Source: Clostridiaceae bacterium Marseille-Q4149
GTDB lineage: Bacteria; Bacillota; Clostridia; Oscillospirales; Oscillospiraceae
Direction of reading: 5' to 3'
Assembly: GCA_018228685.1 (NCBI GenBank)
Contig: CP073691.1
Span: 1,054,001 to 1,118,000 of the forward strand
DNA length: 64,000 bases
In this document: positions 36,359-44,448 of the stretch, piece by piece
Layout: every line of letters begins with the position of its first letter
Position numbering within the stretch: position 1 is the first letter of the stretch
The notes under the pieces: generated by a model
The model's input: only the letters and a program-made list of their open reading frames with translations
Told to the model about the DNA's origin: nothing
The model's database searches: none
Position numbers and translations under genes: made by a program

Positions 36359-36568
36359 ATGCTGTTTCGCAAAGATATCGAGCCCCGCTGCGCCTACTGC
36401 GCCCAGGGGGTCCGCATCAACGAGACCCAGGTGGCCTGCGTGAAAAAGGGCATCGTGTCGGCGGAGAATCACTGCTTCCGTTTCCGGTATGACCCCCTGA
36501 AGCGGGTGCCGCCCCGTCCGGCCCAGCTTTCCACTGACGGGCTGAAAGAGGAAGATTTCAGTCTATAA
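36359..36568 (+). CDS. Small Cys-containing protein, unknown
   Basis: 69 residues from the ATG at 36359, with AAGGAGG before it; 13 bp after clp. CAYC (11-14) and later single cysteines (CVKKG, HCFRFRYDP) suggest a small zinc site. The end is Pro- and Asp/Glu-rich. No named family is recognised. Position suggests a partner of the Clp ATPase or a stray small zinc protein. Confidence 0.75.
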   Translation: MLFRKDIEPRCAYCAQGVRINETQVACVKKGIVSAENHCFRFRYDPLKRVPPRPAQLSTDGLKEEDFSL

Positions 36569-36602
36569 AACCCACAAAAATACACAAAAGAGGGGAAATA
36601 TC

Positions 36603-37424
36603 ATGACAACCGTTTGGGCCGTGTATTTCAGCGGCACCGGAACCACGGAGCGCACGGTAACGCACATCGCCGGGGAGCTTGCCCGGCTGCTGGCGGCGCC
36701 CTGCCGCAGTCTGGACTTCACCCGGCCCCAGGCCCGGCAGCAGGAGCTGAATTTCTGCCAATCGGACCTGGTGGTGCTGGGAACGCCGGTATACGCCGGG
36801 CGGGTGCCCAATGTGCTGCTGCCGTTCCTGCGGGAAAAGGTCCGGGGCGGGGGAGCGCTGGCGGTGCCGGTGGTGCTGTTCGGCAACCGGAACTATGACG
36901 ACGCCCTCATAGAGCTGCGGGACATCCTCCAGCAGGACGGCTTCCGCTGCGTGGCGGCCGGAGCCTTCGTGGGGGAGCACAGTTTTTCCCGCACCCTGGG
37001 GGCGGGCCGTCCGGACGATGGGGACATGGCGGGACAAGCCGCTTTTGCCCGGGAAATCTGCGAGAAATTGGCGGGACAAGCCGGGACAGAAATGGCCCCC
37101 GTATCGGTCCGGGGCGAAACGCCCATCCGCCCCTATTACACCCCCCGGGACCGCCACGGAAACCCCATCAACATCCTGAAGGTGAAGCCGAAAACGGACC
37201 CGGACAAGTGCGGCGGCTGCGGCCTGTGCGCGGAGCTGTGTCCCATGGGCTCCATCGACCCGGCGGACGTGTCCCAAGTCAGGGGCATTTGCATCAAGTG
37301 CTGCGCCTGCGTCAAAAAATGCCCCTCCGGGGCCAAGTACTTTGATGACCCGGGGTATCTGTTCCACCAGCATGAGCTGGAGGACGTCTATACCCGCCGG
37401 GCGGAAAACGAGTGGTTTGTGTAA
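36603..37424 (+). CDS. EFR1-type flavodoxin-ferredoxin fusion protein
   Basis: 273 residues. N-terminal flavodoxin-like domain with YFSGTGTTERT near 8-18 (phosphate-binding loop) and GTPVYAGRVPN near 60. The C-terminal part has two 4Fe-4S motifs: CGGCGLCAELCP near 204-215 and CIKCCACVKKCP near 230-241. EFR1 proteins are clostridial; they probably move electrons to or from ferredoxin, and their partner is unknown. Confidence 0.9.
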   Translation: MTTVWAVYFSGTGTTERTVTHIAGELARLLAAPCRSLDFTRPQARQQELNFCQSDLVVLGTPVYAGRVPNVLLPFLREKVRGGGALAVPVVLFGNRNYDDALIELRDILQQDGFRCVAAGAFVGEHSFSRTLGAGRPDDGDMAGQAAFAREICEKLAGQAGTEMAPVSVRGETPIRPYYTPRDRHGNPINILKVKPKTDPDKCGGCGLCAELCPMGSIDPADVSQVRGICIKCCACVKKCPSGAKYFDDPGYLFHQHELEDVYTRRAENEWFV

Positions 37425-37433
37425 TCGAATCAG

Positions 37434-37472
37434 GCAGCCCCCTGCTTTCACTTTCGGAAAGCAGGGGGCTGC
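37434..37472. repeat. 15-bp perfect inverted repeat after EFR1
   Basis: Arms at 37434-37448 and 37458-37472 pair perfectly around a 9-base loop. No T-run follows on either strand, so a standard terminator is unlikely unless it is Rho-assisted. A short TTGCCC-GGGCAA hairpin follows near 37482. Confidence 0.75.
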
Positions 37473-37562
37473 ACATGATGTTGCCCCTCTTTGGGCAATC
37501 GGACTCTTTACGTCCGGGGAAATCCATGTTACCATGGGAAAAAACGAAGGGAGGCAGTACGG

Positions 37563-38306
37563 ATGGAGCAGCCAAGGATTTTCCGCTATGACACGGTGGA
37601 CTCCACCAACACCGTGTGCAAGAGCCTGGCGGCCCAGGGCGCGCCCAGCGGCACGGCGGTGATCGCCCGGCGGCAGACGGCGGGCCGGGGCCGCATGGGC
37701 CGGAGCTTTGAATCGCCGGAGGGGCTGGGCCTGTACCTCTCGGTGCTGTGGCGGCCGGAGGGGACGCCGGAGGACCTGCTGCCCCTGACCCCCATGGCGG
37801 CGGTCTCCGCCGCCGGGGCCATCCGACGCGTCACCGGCGCACCGGTGCGGATCAAATGGCCCAATGACCTGGTGCTGGAGGGACGGAAGCTGGCGGGCAT
37901 CCTGACGGAGGCGTCGCTGTCCGGCAGGGGAGTGGACTATGTGGTCATCGGTATCGGCGTCAACCTGCGGCAGCGGCCCGATGACTTTTCGCCGGAGGTG
38001 GCCCGGATCGCCACGTCCCTGGAGGCCCAGGGCTATCCCGCAGACCGGGCTGCCCTGGAAACGGCCCTGGCAGAGGCTCTGTGCCAGGCCTTTGGACACT
38101 TGCACACCCCGGCGGTCTACGCCGCCGATTATCGCCGCCTGTGCCTGAATCTGGGGCAGACGCTGCGCATCCCGGACACCGGGGAGACGGTGACGGCCCT
38201 GGATATCGACCGGCAGTACGGCCTTGTGGTGCGCCGCCGGGACGGCACGGTGGACACGCTGCGCTGCGGTGAGGTCTCCGTGCGGGGCCTGTACGGCTAT
38301 GTATAA
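37563..38306 (+). CDS. birA: Biotin--protein ligase without DNA-binding domain
   Basis: 247 residues from the ATG at 37563, with GGAGG upstream; the longer open frame has no match. Catalytic features: STNTVCK near 14, GRGRMGRSFESP near 41-52 and KWPNDLVLEGRKLAGILTE near 99. The C-terminal SH3-like domain is present. The N-terminal helix-turn-helix of bifunctional BirA is missing, so it cannot repress biotin genes itself. It biotinylates the carrier protein encoded at 38853. Confidence 0.94.
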   Translation: MEQPRIFRYDTVDSTNTVCKSLAAQGAPSGTAVIARRQTAGRGRMGRSFESPEGLGLYLSVLWRPEGTPEDLLPLTPMAAVSAAGAIRRVTGAPVRIKWPNDLVLEGRKLAGILTEASLSGRGVDYVVIGIGVNLRQRPDDFSPEVARIATSLEAQGYPADRAALETALAEALCQAFGHLHTPAVYAADYRRLCLNLGQTLRIPDTGETVTALDIDRQYGLVVRRRDGTVDTLRCGEVSVRGLYGYV

Positions 38307-38320
38307 CAGATGACGGATCG

Positions 38321-38351
38321 GCGCATCTCCCCTGTGGGAGGTGCGCTTTTT
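38321..38351 (+). terminator. Terminator of birA
   Basis: GCGCATCTCCC pairs with GGGAGGTGCGC (one G-U) and is followed by TTTTTCT. Confidence 0.88.
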
Positions 38352-38427
38352 CTGTGGTTTTGTACAAGCATCCCGTTGGGCACATTCGTCATTCTGCACA
38401 AATTGTTAAAATTGTGACGGATTACTG

Positions 38428-38456
38428 TTGACAGATTCGCCATCTGTGTGTATAAT
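38428..38456 (+). promoter_or_regulatory. Strong promoter of the decarboxylase operon
   Basis: A perfect TTGACA (38428-38433), 17 bp, perfect TATAAT (38451-38456). This is the best consensus promoter in the window. Confidence 0.92.
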
Positions 38457-38462
38457 GGAGCA

Positions 38463-38569
38463 ACATATCAAAGAAATTTGTCCACGTCTTGTCCGCGCAG
38501 ACAGCAGACAAAGGACAAATCTTCCGGGATATGCACCGTCTGCGCAGTAAGAGTATGAGGGAGGAAGAA
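38463..38569 (+). promoter_or_regulatory. Structured leader with a possible pseudoknot
   Basis: In the 113-base 5' leader two stems interlock: ATTTGTCC (38476-38483) with GGACAAAT (38513-38520), and GCGCAGAC (38495-38502) with GTCTGCGC (38538-38545). The second 5' arm lies in the loop of the first stem and pairs beyond it, which is pseudoknot topology. The RBS GGGAGG follows at about 38560. This may be a cis-regulatory RNA; both stems could also be chance. Confidence 0.45.
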
Positions 38570-38839
38570 ATGGACTATTCCAACTTATTTGTCGTGCTGA
38601 TGGGCCTGGGAACGGTGTTTGCGGGACTTCTGTGCATCATTCTGCTGGTTTCGCTGATGAGCTGGGTGTGCACGCGCACTGCCGGCGCTCAGACGCCGCC
38701 CAAGGCTGCGGTTCCCGCCGCCCCGGCGGCTGCGGAGGCCGTAAGCCCCGCCATGATCGCGGCTGTGGCTGCTGCCATCGCCGAGGACCTGGGGACCGAC
38801 GTCTCCGCCATCCGTATCGTATCCATGAAGAAAGTGTAA
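38570..38839 (+). CDS. oadG: Na+ pump decarboxylase gamma subunit (OadG family)
   Basis: 89 residues from the ATG at 38570, with GGGAGGAAG upstream. One membrane helix at about 6-32, an Ala/Pro-rich linker, then a helical tail SPAMIAAVAAAIAEDLGT that resembles the C-terminal segment of OadG proteins. It anchors the alpha and carrier subunits to the beta pump. First gene of the operon. Confidence 0.88.
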   Translation: MDYSNLFVVLMGLGTVFAGLLCIILLVSLMSWVCTRTAGAQTPPKAAVPAAPAAAEAVSPAMIAAVAAAIAEDLGTDVSAIRIVSMKKV

Positions 38840-38852
38840 GGAGGAACGCACC

Positions 38853-39191
38853 ATGAAAAAGTACAGAGTCAACGTCAACGGCACCGCGTTCGAGGTGGAG
38901 ATCGAGGAAATGACCGGTGCGCCCGCCGCTCCTGCGGTTGCTGCGGCTGCCCCCGCTGCACCTGCCGCCCCCGCCGGAGACGAAAAGATCACCGCCCCCA
39001 TGCCCGGCACCATCCTGGCCGTCAATGTGACGAGCGGCAGCGCCGTGAAGAAGGGCGACGTGCTGATGATCCTGGAGGCCATGAAGATGGAAAACGAGAT
39101 CATGGCGCCATGCGACGGCACCGTCACCTCTGTGTCCGTCACCAAGGGGGCCGCCGTGGAGTCCGGCACCCTGCTGTGCACCATCGGTTGA
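38853..39191 (+). CDS. Biotin carboxyl carrier protein
   Basis: 112 residues: a short N-terminal strand region, an Ala/Pro-rich hinge (about 24-42), and a biotinyl domain with the EAMKMEN site near 73-79, where the Lys carries biotin. The carrier shuttles CO2 from the alpha subunit to the beta subunit. It is a separate gene here, where many OadA proteins carry the domain at their own C-terminus. Confidence 0.95.
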   Translation: MKKYRVNVNGTAFEVEIEEMTGAPAAPAVAAAAPAAPAAPAGDEKITAPMPGTILAVNVTSGSAVKKGDVLMILEAMKMENEIMAPCDGTVTSVSVTKGAAVESGTLLCTIG

Positions 39192-39207
39192 CCCCGGAGG
39201 GCCGCAT

Positions 39208-40632
39208 ATGGAAGCAATTGCCAATTTTCTGACCAGTACCGGCTTCTATCAGTTCTTCCAGGGGGAGAACTGGAAAAGCGCCATTATGCTGGTGATTGCC
39301 TGTGTCCTGCTGTTTCTGGGCATTGTGAAGAAGTTTGAGCCCCTGCTGCTGGTGCCCATCGCCATCGGCATGCTGGTGACCAATCTGCCCGGGGCGGGGA
39401 TGTTCCACGAGATCCTCTTTGCCGGGGGCCACGTCCACTGGGAGCTGTTCGGCGGCCAGCCCATCACGGCCAGCTTTCTGTCTGAAATGCTGAACAGCGG
39501 CGTATCCGCCGATGTGCTACAGCCTTATGTGGACTCCCTGTGGACCGCCGCCCAGAGCATGTTTGGCGCGGATGCACTGAGTCAGGTGGCCGCTCAGGTG
39601 GCCGCCGCCACCGGCGACGCTGTGAATTCCATCGCCGTACAGATCCAGACCCTGGCCAGCGCAGAGCAGTTCGCTGCCGCCAGCGGTCTGACCATGAGCA
39701 ATGTCACCGTTTCCGTGGGCCTGGTGGATGTGCTGTATCTGGGCATCAAGCTGGGCATCTATCCCTGCCTGATCTTCATGGGCGTGGGCGCCATGACCGA
39801 CTTCGGCCCCCTGATCGCCAACCCCAAGAGCCTGCTGCTGGGCGCTGCCGCTCAGCTGGGCATTTTCCTGACCTATCTGGGCTGCCGCCTGCTGGGCTTC
39901 ACCGGCGCGGAGTCCTCCTCCGTGGGCATCATCGGCGGCGCGGACGGCCCCACGGCCATCTTCGTCACCGCCATGCTGGCCCCGGCGCTGCTGGGCCCCA
40001 TCGCCGTGTCGGCCTACTCCTACATGGCCCTGGTGCCCGTCATCCAGCCGCCCATCATGAAGGCCCTGACCACCGAGAAGGAGCGGCAGATCGTTATGAA
40101 GCCCCTGCGGGAGGTCAGCAAGCGGGAGAAGATTCTGTTCCCCGTTGTGGTCACGGTGTTTGTGGCCCTGCTGGTGCCCTCCGCCGCGCCGCTGATCGCC
40201 TGCCTGATGTTCGGCAACCTGGCCAAGGAGTGCGGCGTGCTGGATCGGCTCAGCAAGACCATGCAGAACGAGCTGATGAACATCGTCACCATCTTCCTGG
40301 GCATCAGCGTGGGCGCTACCGCCACCGGCACCACCTTCCTCAGCCCCAAGACCCTGGCCATTATGGGCATGGGCGTGGTGGCCTTCGGCTTCGGCACCGC
40401 AGGCGGCGTGCTGCTGGCCAAGTTCATGAACCTGTTCCTGAAGGAGAAGATCAATCCCCTCATCGGCTCCGCCGGCGTGTCCGCCGTGCCTATGGCGGCC
40501 CGGGTCAGCCAGAAGGTGGGCCAGGAGGCCAATCCCGGCAACTTCCTGCTGATGCACGCCATGGGCCCCAATGTGGCGGGCGTCATCGGCTCCGCCATCG
40601 CCGCAGGCGTGCTGATCTCCCTGTTCGGCTGA
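39208..40632 (+). CDS. oadB: Na+-translocating decarboxylase beta subunit (OadB family) with an insertion
   Basis: 474 residues, about 40-100 longer than usual. Membrane helices begin near 24; the pump core includes GIIGGADGPTAIF near 241-253 and TATGTTFLSPKTLAIMG near 371-387, both hallmark regions. Residues ~93-165 form an Ala/Gln/Ser-rich stretch (for example AAQVAAATGDAVN) with little hydrophobicity, apparently inserted between the first helices and the core. It decarboxylates carboxybiotin and exports Na+. Confidence 0.93.
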   Translation: MEAIANFLTSTGFYQFFQGENWKSAIMLVIACVLLFLGIVKKFEPLLLVPIAIGMLVTNLPGAGMFHEILFAGGHVHWELFGGQPITASFLSEMLNSGVSADVLQPYVDSLWTAAQSMFGADALSQVAAQVAAATGDAVNSIAVQIQTLASAEQFAAASGLTMSNVTVSVGLVDVLYLGIKLGIYPCLIFMGVGAMTDFGPLIANPKSLLLGAAAQLGIFLTYLGCRLLGFTGAESSSVGIIGGADGPTAIFVTAMLAPALLGPIAVSAYSYMALVPVIQPPIMKALTTEKERQIVMKPLREVSKREKILFPVVVTVFVALLVPSAAPLIACLMFGNLAKECGVLDRLSKTMQNELMNIVTIFLGISVGATATGTTFLSPKTLAIMGMGVVAFGFGTAGGVLLAKFMNLFLKEKINPLIGSAGVSAVPMAARVSQKVGQEANPGNFLLMHAMGPNVAGVIGSAIAAGVLISLFG

Positions 40633-40645
40633 TAGGAGGTAAATT

Positions 40646-42073
40646 ATGGAATTTTTATCGAATAAGCCCCTGCTGATTACCGATACCATCCTCCGGGACG
40701 CCCACCAGTCCCAGGCGGCCACCCGCATGACCATCGAGGATATGCTGCCCGCCCTGGAAACCCTGGACTCCATCGGGTACTACTCCCTGGAGTGCTGGGG
40801 CGGCGCAACCTTTGACGCATGTATGCGCTTTCTGGGGGAGGACCCCTGGGAGCGCCTGCGCACCATCCGCAAGCACGTGAAGAACACAAAATTGCAGATG
40901 CTGTTCCGGGGCCAGAACATCCTGGGCTATAAGCATTACGCCGACGACGTGGTGGACGCCTTCTGCGCCAAGTCCATCGAAAACGGCATCGACATCATCC
41001 GCATTTTCGACGCTCTCAACGACGTGCGCAATCTGGAGCAGGCCATCAAGTCCACCAAGAAATACGGCGGACAGGTGGAGGCCACCCTCAGCTATACCAT
41101 GTCCCCCATCCACAACGAGGCCTACTTCGTGAAGCTGGCCAAGGAGCTGGAGGAGATGGGCGCGGACATGATCTGCATCAAGGACATGGCAAACCTCCTG
41201 CTGCCTATGGACGCCTATTCCCTGGTGAAGGCTCTGAAGGAGACCGTCAGCGTCCCCATCCACCTGCACACCCACAACACCTCCGGCACCGGCGATATGA
41301 CGCTGCTGATGGCGGCCTATGCCGGGGTGGACATCGTGGACACCGCCCTGTCGCCCATGGCCAACGGCACCAGCCAGCCCGCCACCGAGTCCCTGGTGGC
41401 CACGTTGAAGGGAACCGTCCGCGACACCGGCCTGGACCTGGGCAAGATGTCCGATGCCGCTGTCCATTTCCGCCAGGTGGCCCAGCGGCTTCAGGACGCG
41501 GGCATTCTGGACCCCAAGGTCCTGCGGGTGGACACCAACACCCTGCTGTATCAGGTCCCCGGCGGTATGCTCTCTAACCTCATTTCCCAGCTGAAGCAGG
41601 CCGGGAAGGAGGACAAATACTACGACGTGCTGGCGGAAATTCCCCGGGTCCGCAAGGACTTCGGCTATCCTCCCCTGGTGACCCCCTCCAGCCAGATCGT
41701 GGGCACCCAGGCGGTGATGAACATCATCATGGGGGAGCGGTACAAGGTGTTCCCCAAGGAGTCCAAGGCCATGCTCAAGGGCGAGTACGGCCAGCTCCCC
41801 GGCCAGGTGAACCCGGAGGTCCGGGCCAAGGCGGGCATCGCCCCTGAGGACGTGGTCACCTGCCGTCCCGCCGACCTGCTGGAGCCGGAGCTGGAGAAGT
41901 ACCGCCAGGAGTTCCGGGGCCTTGCCAAGTCCGACGAGGACGTGCTGAGCCTGGCCCTGTTCCCCCAGGTAGCCCCCAAGTTCATCGAGAAGCGGGACCA
42001 TCAGCCGGAGCCCGTCAGCGACGATGCACCGGCGGTCCGGGAGCTTTATGTGGACGCCAAGTCCATCCTGTGA
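40646..42073 (+). CDS. oadA: Oxaloacetate decarboxylase alpha / pyruvate carboxylase subunit B-type carboxyltransferase
   Basis: 475 residues. TILRDAHQS near 14-22, LFRGQN near 86, CIKDMANLL near 176 (Lys of the catalytic site) and HLHTHNTSGTG near 208 (metal His) define the carboxyltransferase. The PYC_OADA helical domain follows; the C-terminal biotin domain is absent and is supplied by the gene at 38853. With beta and gamma it should decarboxylate oxaloacetate to pyruvate and pump Na+. A different 2-oxoacid is possible but less likely. Confidence 0.9.
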   Translation: MEFLSNKPLLITDTILRDAHQSQAATRMTIEDMLPALETLDSIGYYSLECWGGATFDACMRFLGEDPWERLRTIRKHVKNTKLQMLFRGQNILGYKHYADDVVDAFCAKSIENGIDIIRIFDALNDVRNLEQAIKSTKKYGGQVEATLSYTMSPIHNEAYFVKLAKELEEMGADMICIKDMANLLLPMDAYSLVKALKETVSVPIHLHTHNTSGTGDMTLLMAAYAGVDIVDTALSPMANGTSQPATESLVATLKGTVRDTGLDLGKMSDAAVHFRQVAQRLQDAGILDPKVLRVDTNTLLYQVPGGMLSNLISQLKQAGKEDKYYDVLAEIPRVRKDFGYPPLVTPSSQIVGTQAVMNIIMGERYKVFPKESKAMLKGEYGQLPGQVNPEVRAKAGIAPEDVVTCRPADLLEPELEKYRQEFRGLAKSDEDVLSLALFPQVAPKFIEKRDHQPEPVSDDAPAVRELYVDAKSIL

Positions 42074-42084
42074 CAACGACATAA

Positions 42085-42120
42085 TAAAGGGCTTCCACCG
42101 GTCGGGTGGAAGCCCTTTAT
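42085..42120. terminator. Bidirectional terminator
   Basis: A 14-bp stem (42086-42099 with 42105-42118) has A-runs before and T-runs after, and ends the decarboxylase operon and the convergent lipoprotein gene. Confidence 0.92.
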
Positions 42121-42137
42121 TTATCCAAAGAATTGAT

Positions 42138-43019
42138 TCAGTTCAGACCCAGCAGCTGCATGGCCCGGCCATTCAGATAGGGCTGCAGCAGACTGTAGGG
42201 AATCAGGTACGACAGCTCTCCCGTGGCATAGGGAGCAATGGTATAGGGGTTGAACACCACGGTCAGGCCATTGTCATCGAATACCAGGCACTGATCCGCC
42301 CAGTTGCCCACGGTGTCCTCATAGTCTTCGAAGAAGGCCTCGGCTCCGTATTCCGTCCAGATGTCGCTCTCTCGAATCTGGTACAGCAGATTCTCCTTGA
42401 CGGCGGCCCGCAGGCCCTCGCTGTCCTCGGCCAGCTCCATGATCTTGACGGCCTCGCCGGTGTTCAGGTCGAAGCTCACCGCCACGCGCCAGGAGTTGGG
42501 GTGGGCCCCGCCGGAATAGGAGCTGTAGTGCATCTCCACGCACAGGAGCTCCGGCCCCACCCAATAGTCGGTGGTAACGGTATCGGAGTACACATACTCC
42601 GGCTGCTCCCAGCGGGAATCCTCCCCGTTGACACCGGCGTAAGCATCCCGGGCCAGGTTGGTCACGTCTCCCAGAAATTGCAGCTGGTCCTTGCGCCACT
42701 GCTCAAAATACGCGTTGATGCCCTCGGCGGCCGCGGCGGCGGCGGTCAGAGTGTCCCCTGAGCCTTCCTGGTTCAGCTGGAACACCTGATAGCTGCCCTT
42801 GGCCAGCAGCCGGTCGTCCTCGGCGAAGTTCTCCTTATCTACCTGCTCCAGGGTGATGTTCCAGTCCTGGCCCCCGTCCGTGACCTTCAGCGCGTCATTA
42901 GTCGGGCCGGGCAGATTGGGCGCTTCGGTGCCCCGCAGGGACACGGGCTTGGCGCTGCAGGCTGTCAGGCACGCCGCCAGCGTCAGGGCCGCTATCAGAA
43001 TGATGTACAGTTTCTTCAT
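42138..43019 (-). CDS. Lipoprotein with DUF3298-like C-terminal domain
   Basis: About 293 residues from the ATG at 43019 (TAAGGAA seven bases before); an ATG six bases earlier is possible. The lipobox LTAC at about 19-22 follows a hydrophobic signal, so it is an exported lipid-anchored protein. The body has YSSYSGGAHPNSWR near 163-176 and a C-terminal part with FNPYTIAPYATGELSYLIPY, the pattern of DUF3298/RsiV-like proteins. Function unknown. Confidence 0.85.
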   Translation of the reverse strand: MKKLYIILIAALTLAACLTACSAKPVSLRGTEAPNLPGPTNDALKVTDGGQDWNITLEQVDKENFAEDDRLLAKGSYQVFQLNQEGSGDTLTAAAAAAEGINAYFEQWRKDQLQFLGDVTNLARDAYAGVNGEDSRWEQPEYVYSDTVTTDYWVGPELLCVEMHYSSYSGGAHPNSWRVAVSFDLNTGEAVKIMELAEDSEGLRAAVKENLLYQIRESDIWTEYGAEAFFEDYEDTVGNWADQCLVFDDNGLTVVFNPYTIAPYATGELSYLIPYSLLQPYLNGRAMQLLGLN

Positions 43020-43029
43020 AGGCATTTCC

Positions 43030-44205
43030 TTACATGATCCATGGGGTGGCCCGCCAGTCCGCGCCGCAGGCGCTCTGAGACAGGTCGGGATACGCCAGAG
43101 TATATAAATCGGTCCAACCGGCCTCCCGGGTGAACAGGTCCTGGGCCGTCTGCCCCAGGCGGGATACGTCGGCGGGCTTGGTCAGCACCGGCGCCCCGCG
43201 CATCTGCCGCAACAGGGTGCAGCCCCGGGAGCTGGCGGCCAGCAGCCGCAGATAGGGAATGTGCTCCGGCTCCGGCAGCTCCAGATACGCCACCAGCAGC
43301 ATCCGCCGCAGCCGGGCCAGGGGATAGCGCCGGGTCTTGGCGGCCTCCAGCAGGCCGTCTATGTCCGCGGCCTGCCGCACCGCCCGGTAAAACCGGCGGT
43401 ACAGCCCCTCGCCGCCGCCGTCATAGGGGAGAAAGTCCTCCTGGGACATGGTCCGCAGCCGGGCCAGAATGGCCCGCTGGCAGGTGTGCATATCCACCGG
43501 CCCCCGGCCTGCGGCCATTTCCCGCCGCAGCACCTCCGCCGATTCCCGGGGCAGGAAGGCCATGGCCTCCTCCGTGTGCCCCGCCCGCAGAAGCCTGCGG
43601 ATGTGGGACGCGGAGGCGATCCCATCCGCCGCGCCGCCGTCGTGGGGTCCGCCCCGGCGCGGGAACGTTATCGGTTCCATGGAAAAATCCGCCCGGCGCA
43701 GGGCCTTCAGATACTCGATGGCCAGGATGTTGTTGGGCTGGGACAGCAGCGCCGCGTCCCGGGGGTCCAGCAGCTCCTCCACCGCCGCCTGGCGGCAGCG
43801 GGCAAAGGTCTCGCCGCCCTCCAATCTTCGCCGGAGGGTCTCCTGAAAGCTCTCGCCGGAGAGGCAGGCTTCCACCCGTTGCAGGGCCTCCAGGTCGCCG
43901 CACTCGCTGCCGAAGGCCAGGTGGGTCACCAGGCCGGTTTTCTTCAGCAGCTCCACGCCGCCCCGGGCAAAGCGCTCCGCTCCGGACACCGCCCAGGGCG
44001 TGGGCAGCTCCAGCACCAGGTCCGCCCCGTTCCGAACGGCCATCTCCGCCCGGGCGAACTTGTTCACGGCGGCAAATTCCCCCCGCTGGGTGAAGCAGCC
44101 GCTCATGGCGCACACCACCGGTCCCTGCCGGTGCAGCTGCTCCAGCATCCACCGGTGCCCCAGATGGAAGGGGTCATATTCGCAGATCACGCCGAAAACG
44201 GGCAT
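43030..44205 (-). CDS. tmcAL: tRNA(Met) cytidine acetate ligase
   Basis: 391 residues from the ATG at 44205, preceded by GGAAGGGG. The nucleotidyltransferase start VFGVICEYDPFHLGHRWML contains the HxGH site at about 15-18, and the GRTF-like regions and C-terminal helical domain match the YlbM/TmcAL family. It uses ATP and acetate to make N4-acetylcytidine at position 34 of elongator tRNA-Met. It ends 10 bp before the lipoprotein gene start, so the two may be cotranscribed. Confidence 0.93.
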   Translation of the reverse strand: MPVFGVICEYDPFHLGHRWMLEQLHRQGPVVCAMSGCFTQRGEFAAVNKFARAEMAVRNGADLVLELPTPWAVSGAERFARGGVELLKKTGLVTHLAFGSECGDLEALQRVEACLSGESFQETLRRRLEGGETFARCRQAAVEELLDPRDAALLSQPNNILAIEYLKALRRADFSMEPITFPRRGGPHDGGAADGIASASHIRRLLRAGHTEEAMAFLPRESAEVLRREMAAGRGPVDMHTCQRAILARLRTMSQEDFLPYDGGGEGLYRRFYRAVRQAADIDGLLEAAKTRRYPLARLRRMLLVAYLELPEPEHIPYLRLLAASSRGCTLLRQMRGAPVLTKPADVSRLGQTAQDLFTREAGWTDLYTLAYPDLSQSACGADWRATPWIM

Positions 44206-44380
44206 GCGATCACCCCTTCCCAGAAAATTACAAATAGTTACAAACCGGTTACAATTCTGCGACAGTCTTCCCGGCATTTTGTACAGGTTATAGGATATTA
44301 ATCACCACACTGTTTAAAAATGCACTTTTGGTTCATTTCTCAGCTCATTATACCGCATTTTGGGAAATTTTGCAATCCTC

Positions 44381-44410
44381 TTGACAATCCACCCGGTGAA
44401 TCCTTACAAT
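44381..44410 (+). promoter_or_regulatory. Promoter of mtn-luxS
   Basis: A perfect TTGACA (44381-44386), 18 bp, TACAAT (44405-44410), about 38 bp before the ATG. Confidence 0.8.
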
Positions 44411-44448
44411 ATAGGGTGAAAATCGAATTTATCGGGAGGAAACCAACC

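Noticed and set aside
33979..36372. Open frame of 797 codons antisense to the Clp ATPase gene
   Set aside because: Fully opposite a gene with clear AAA+ motifs; no recognisable domain.
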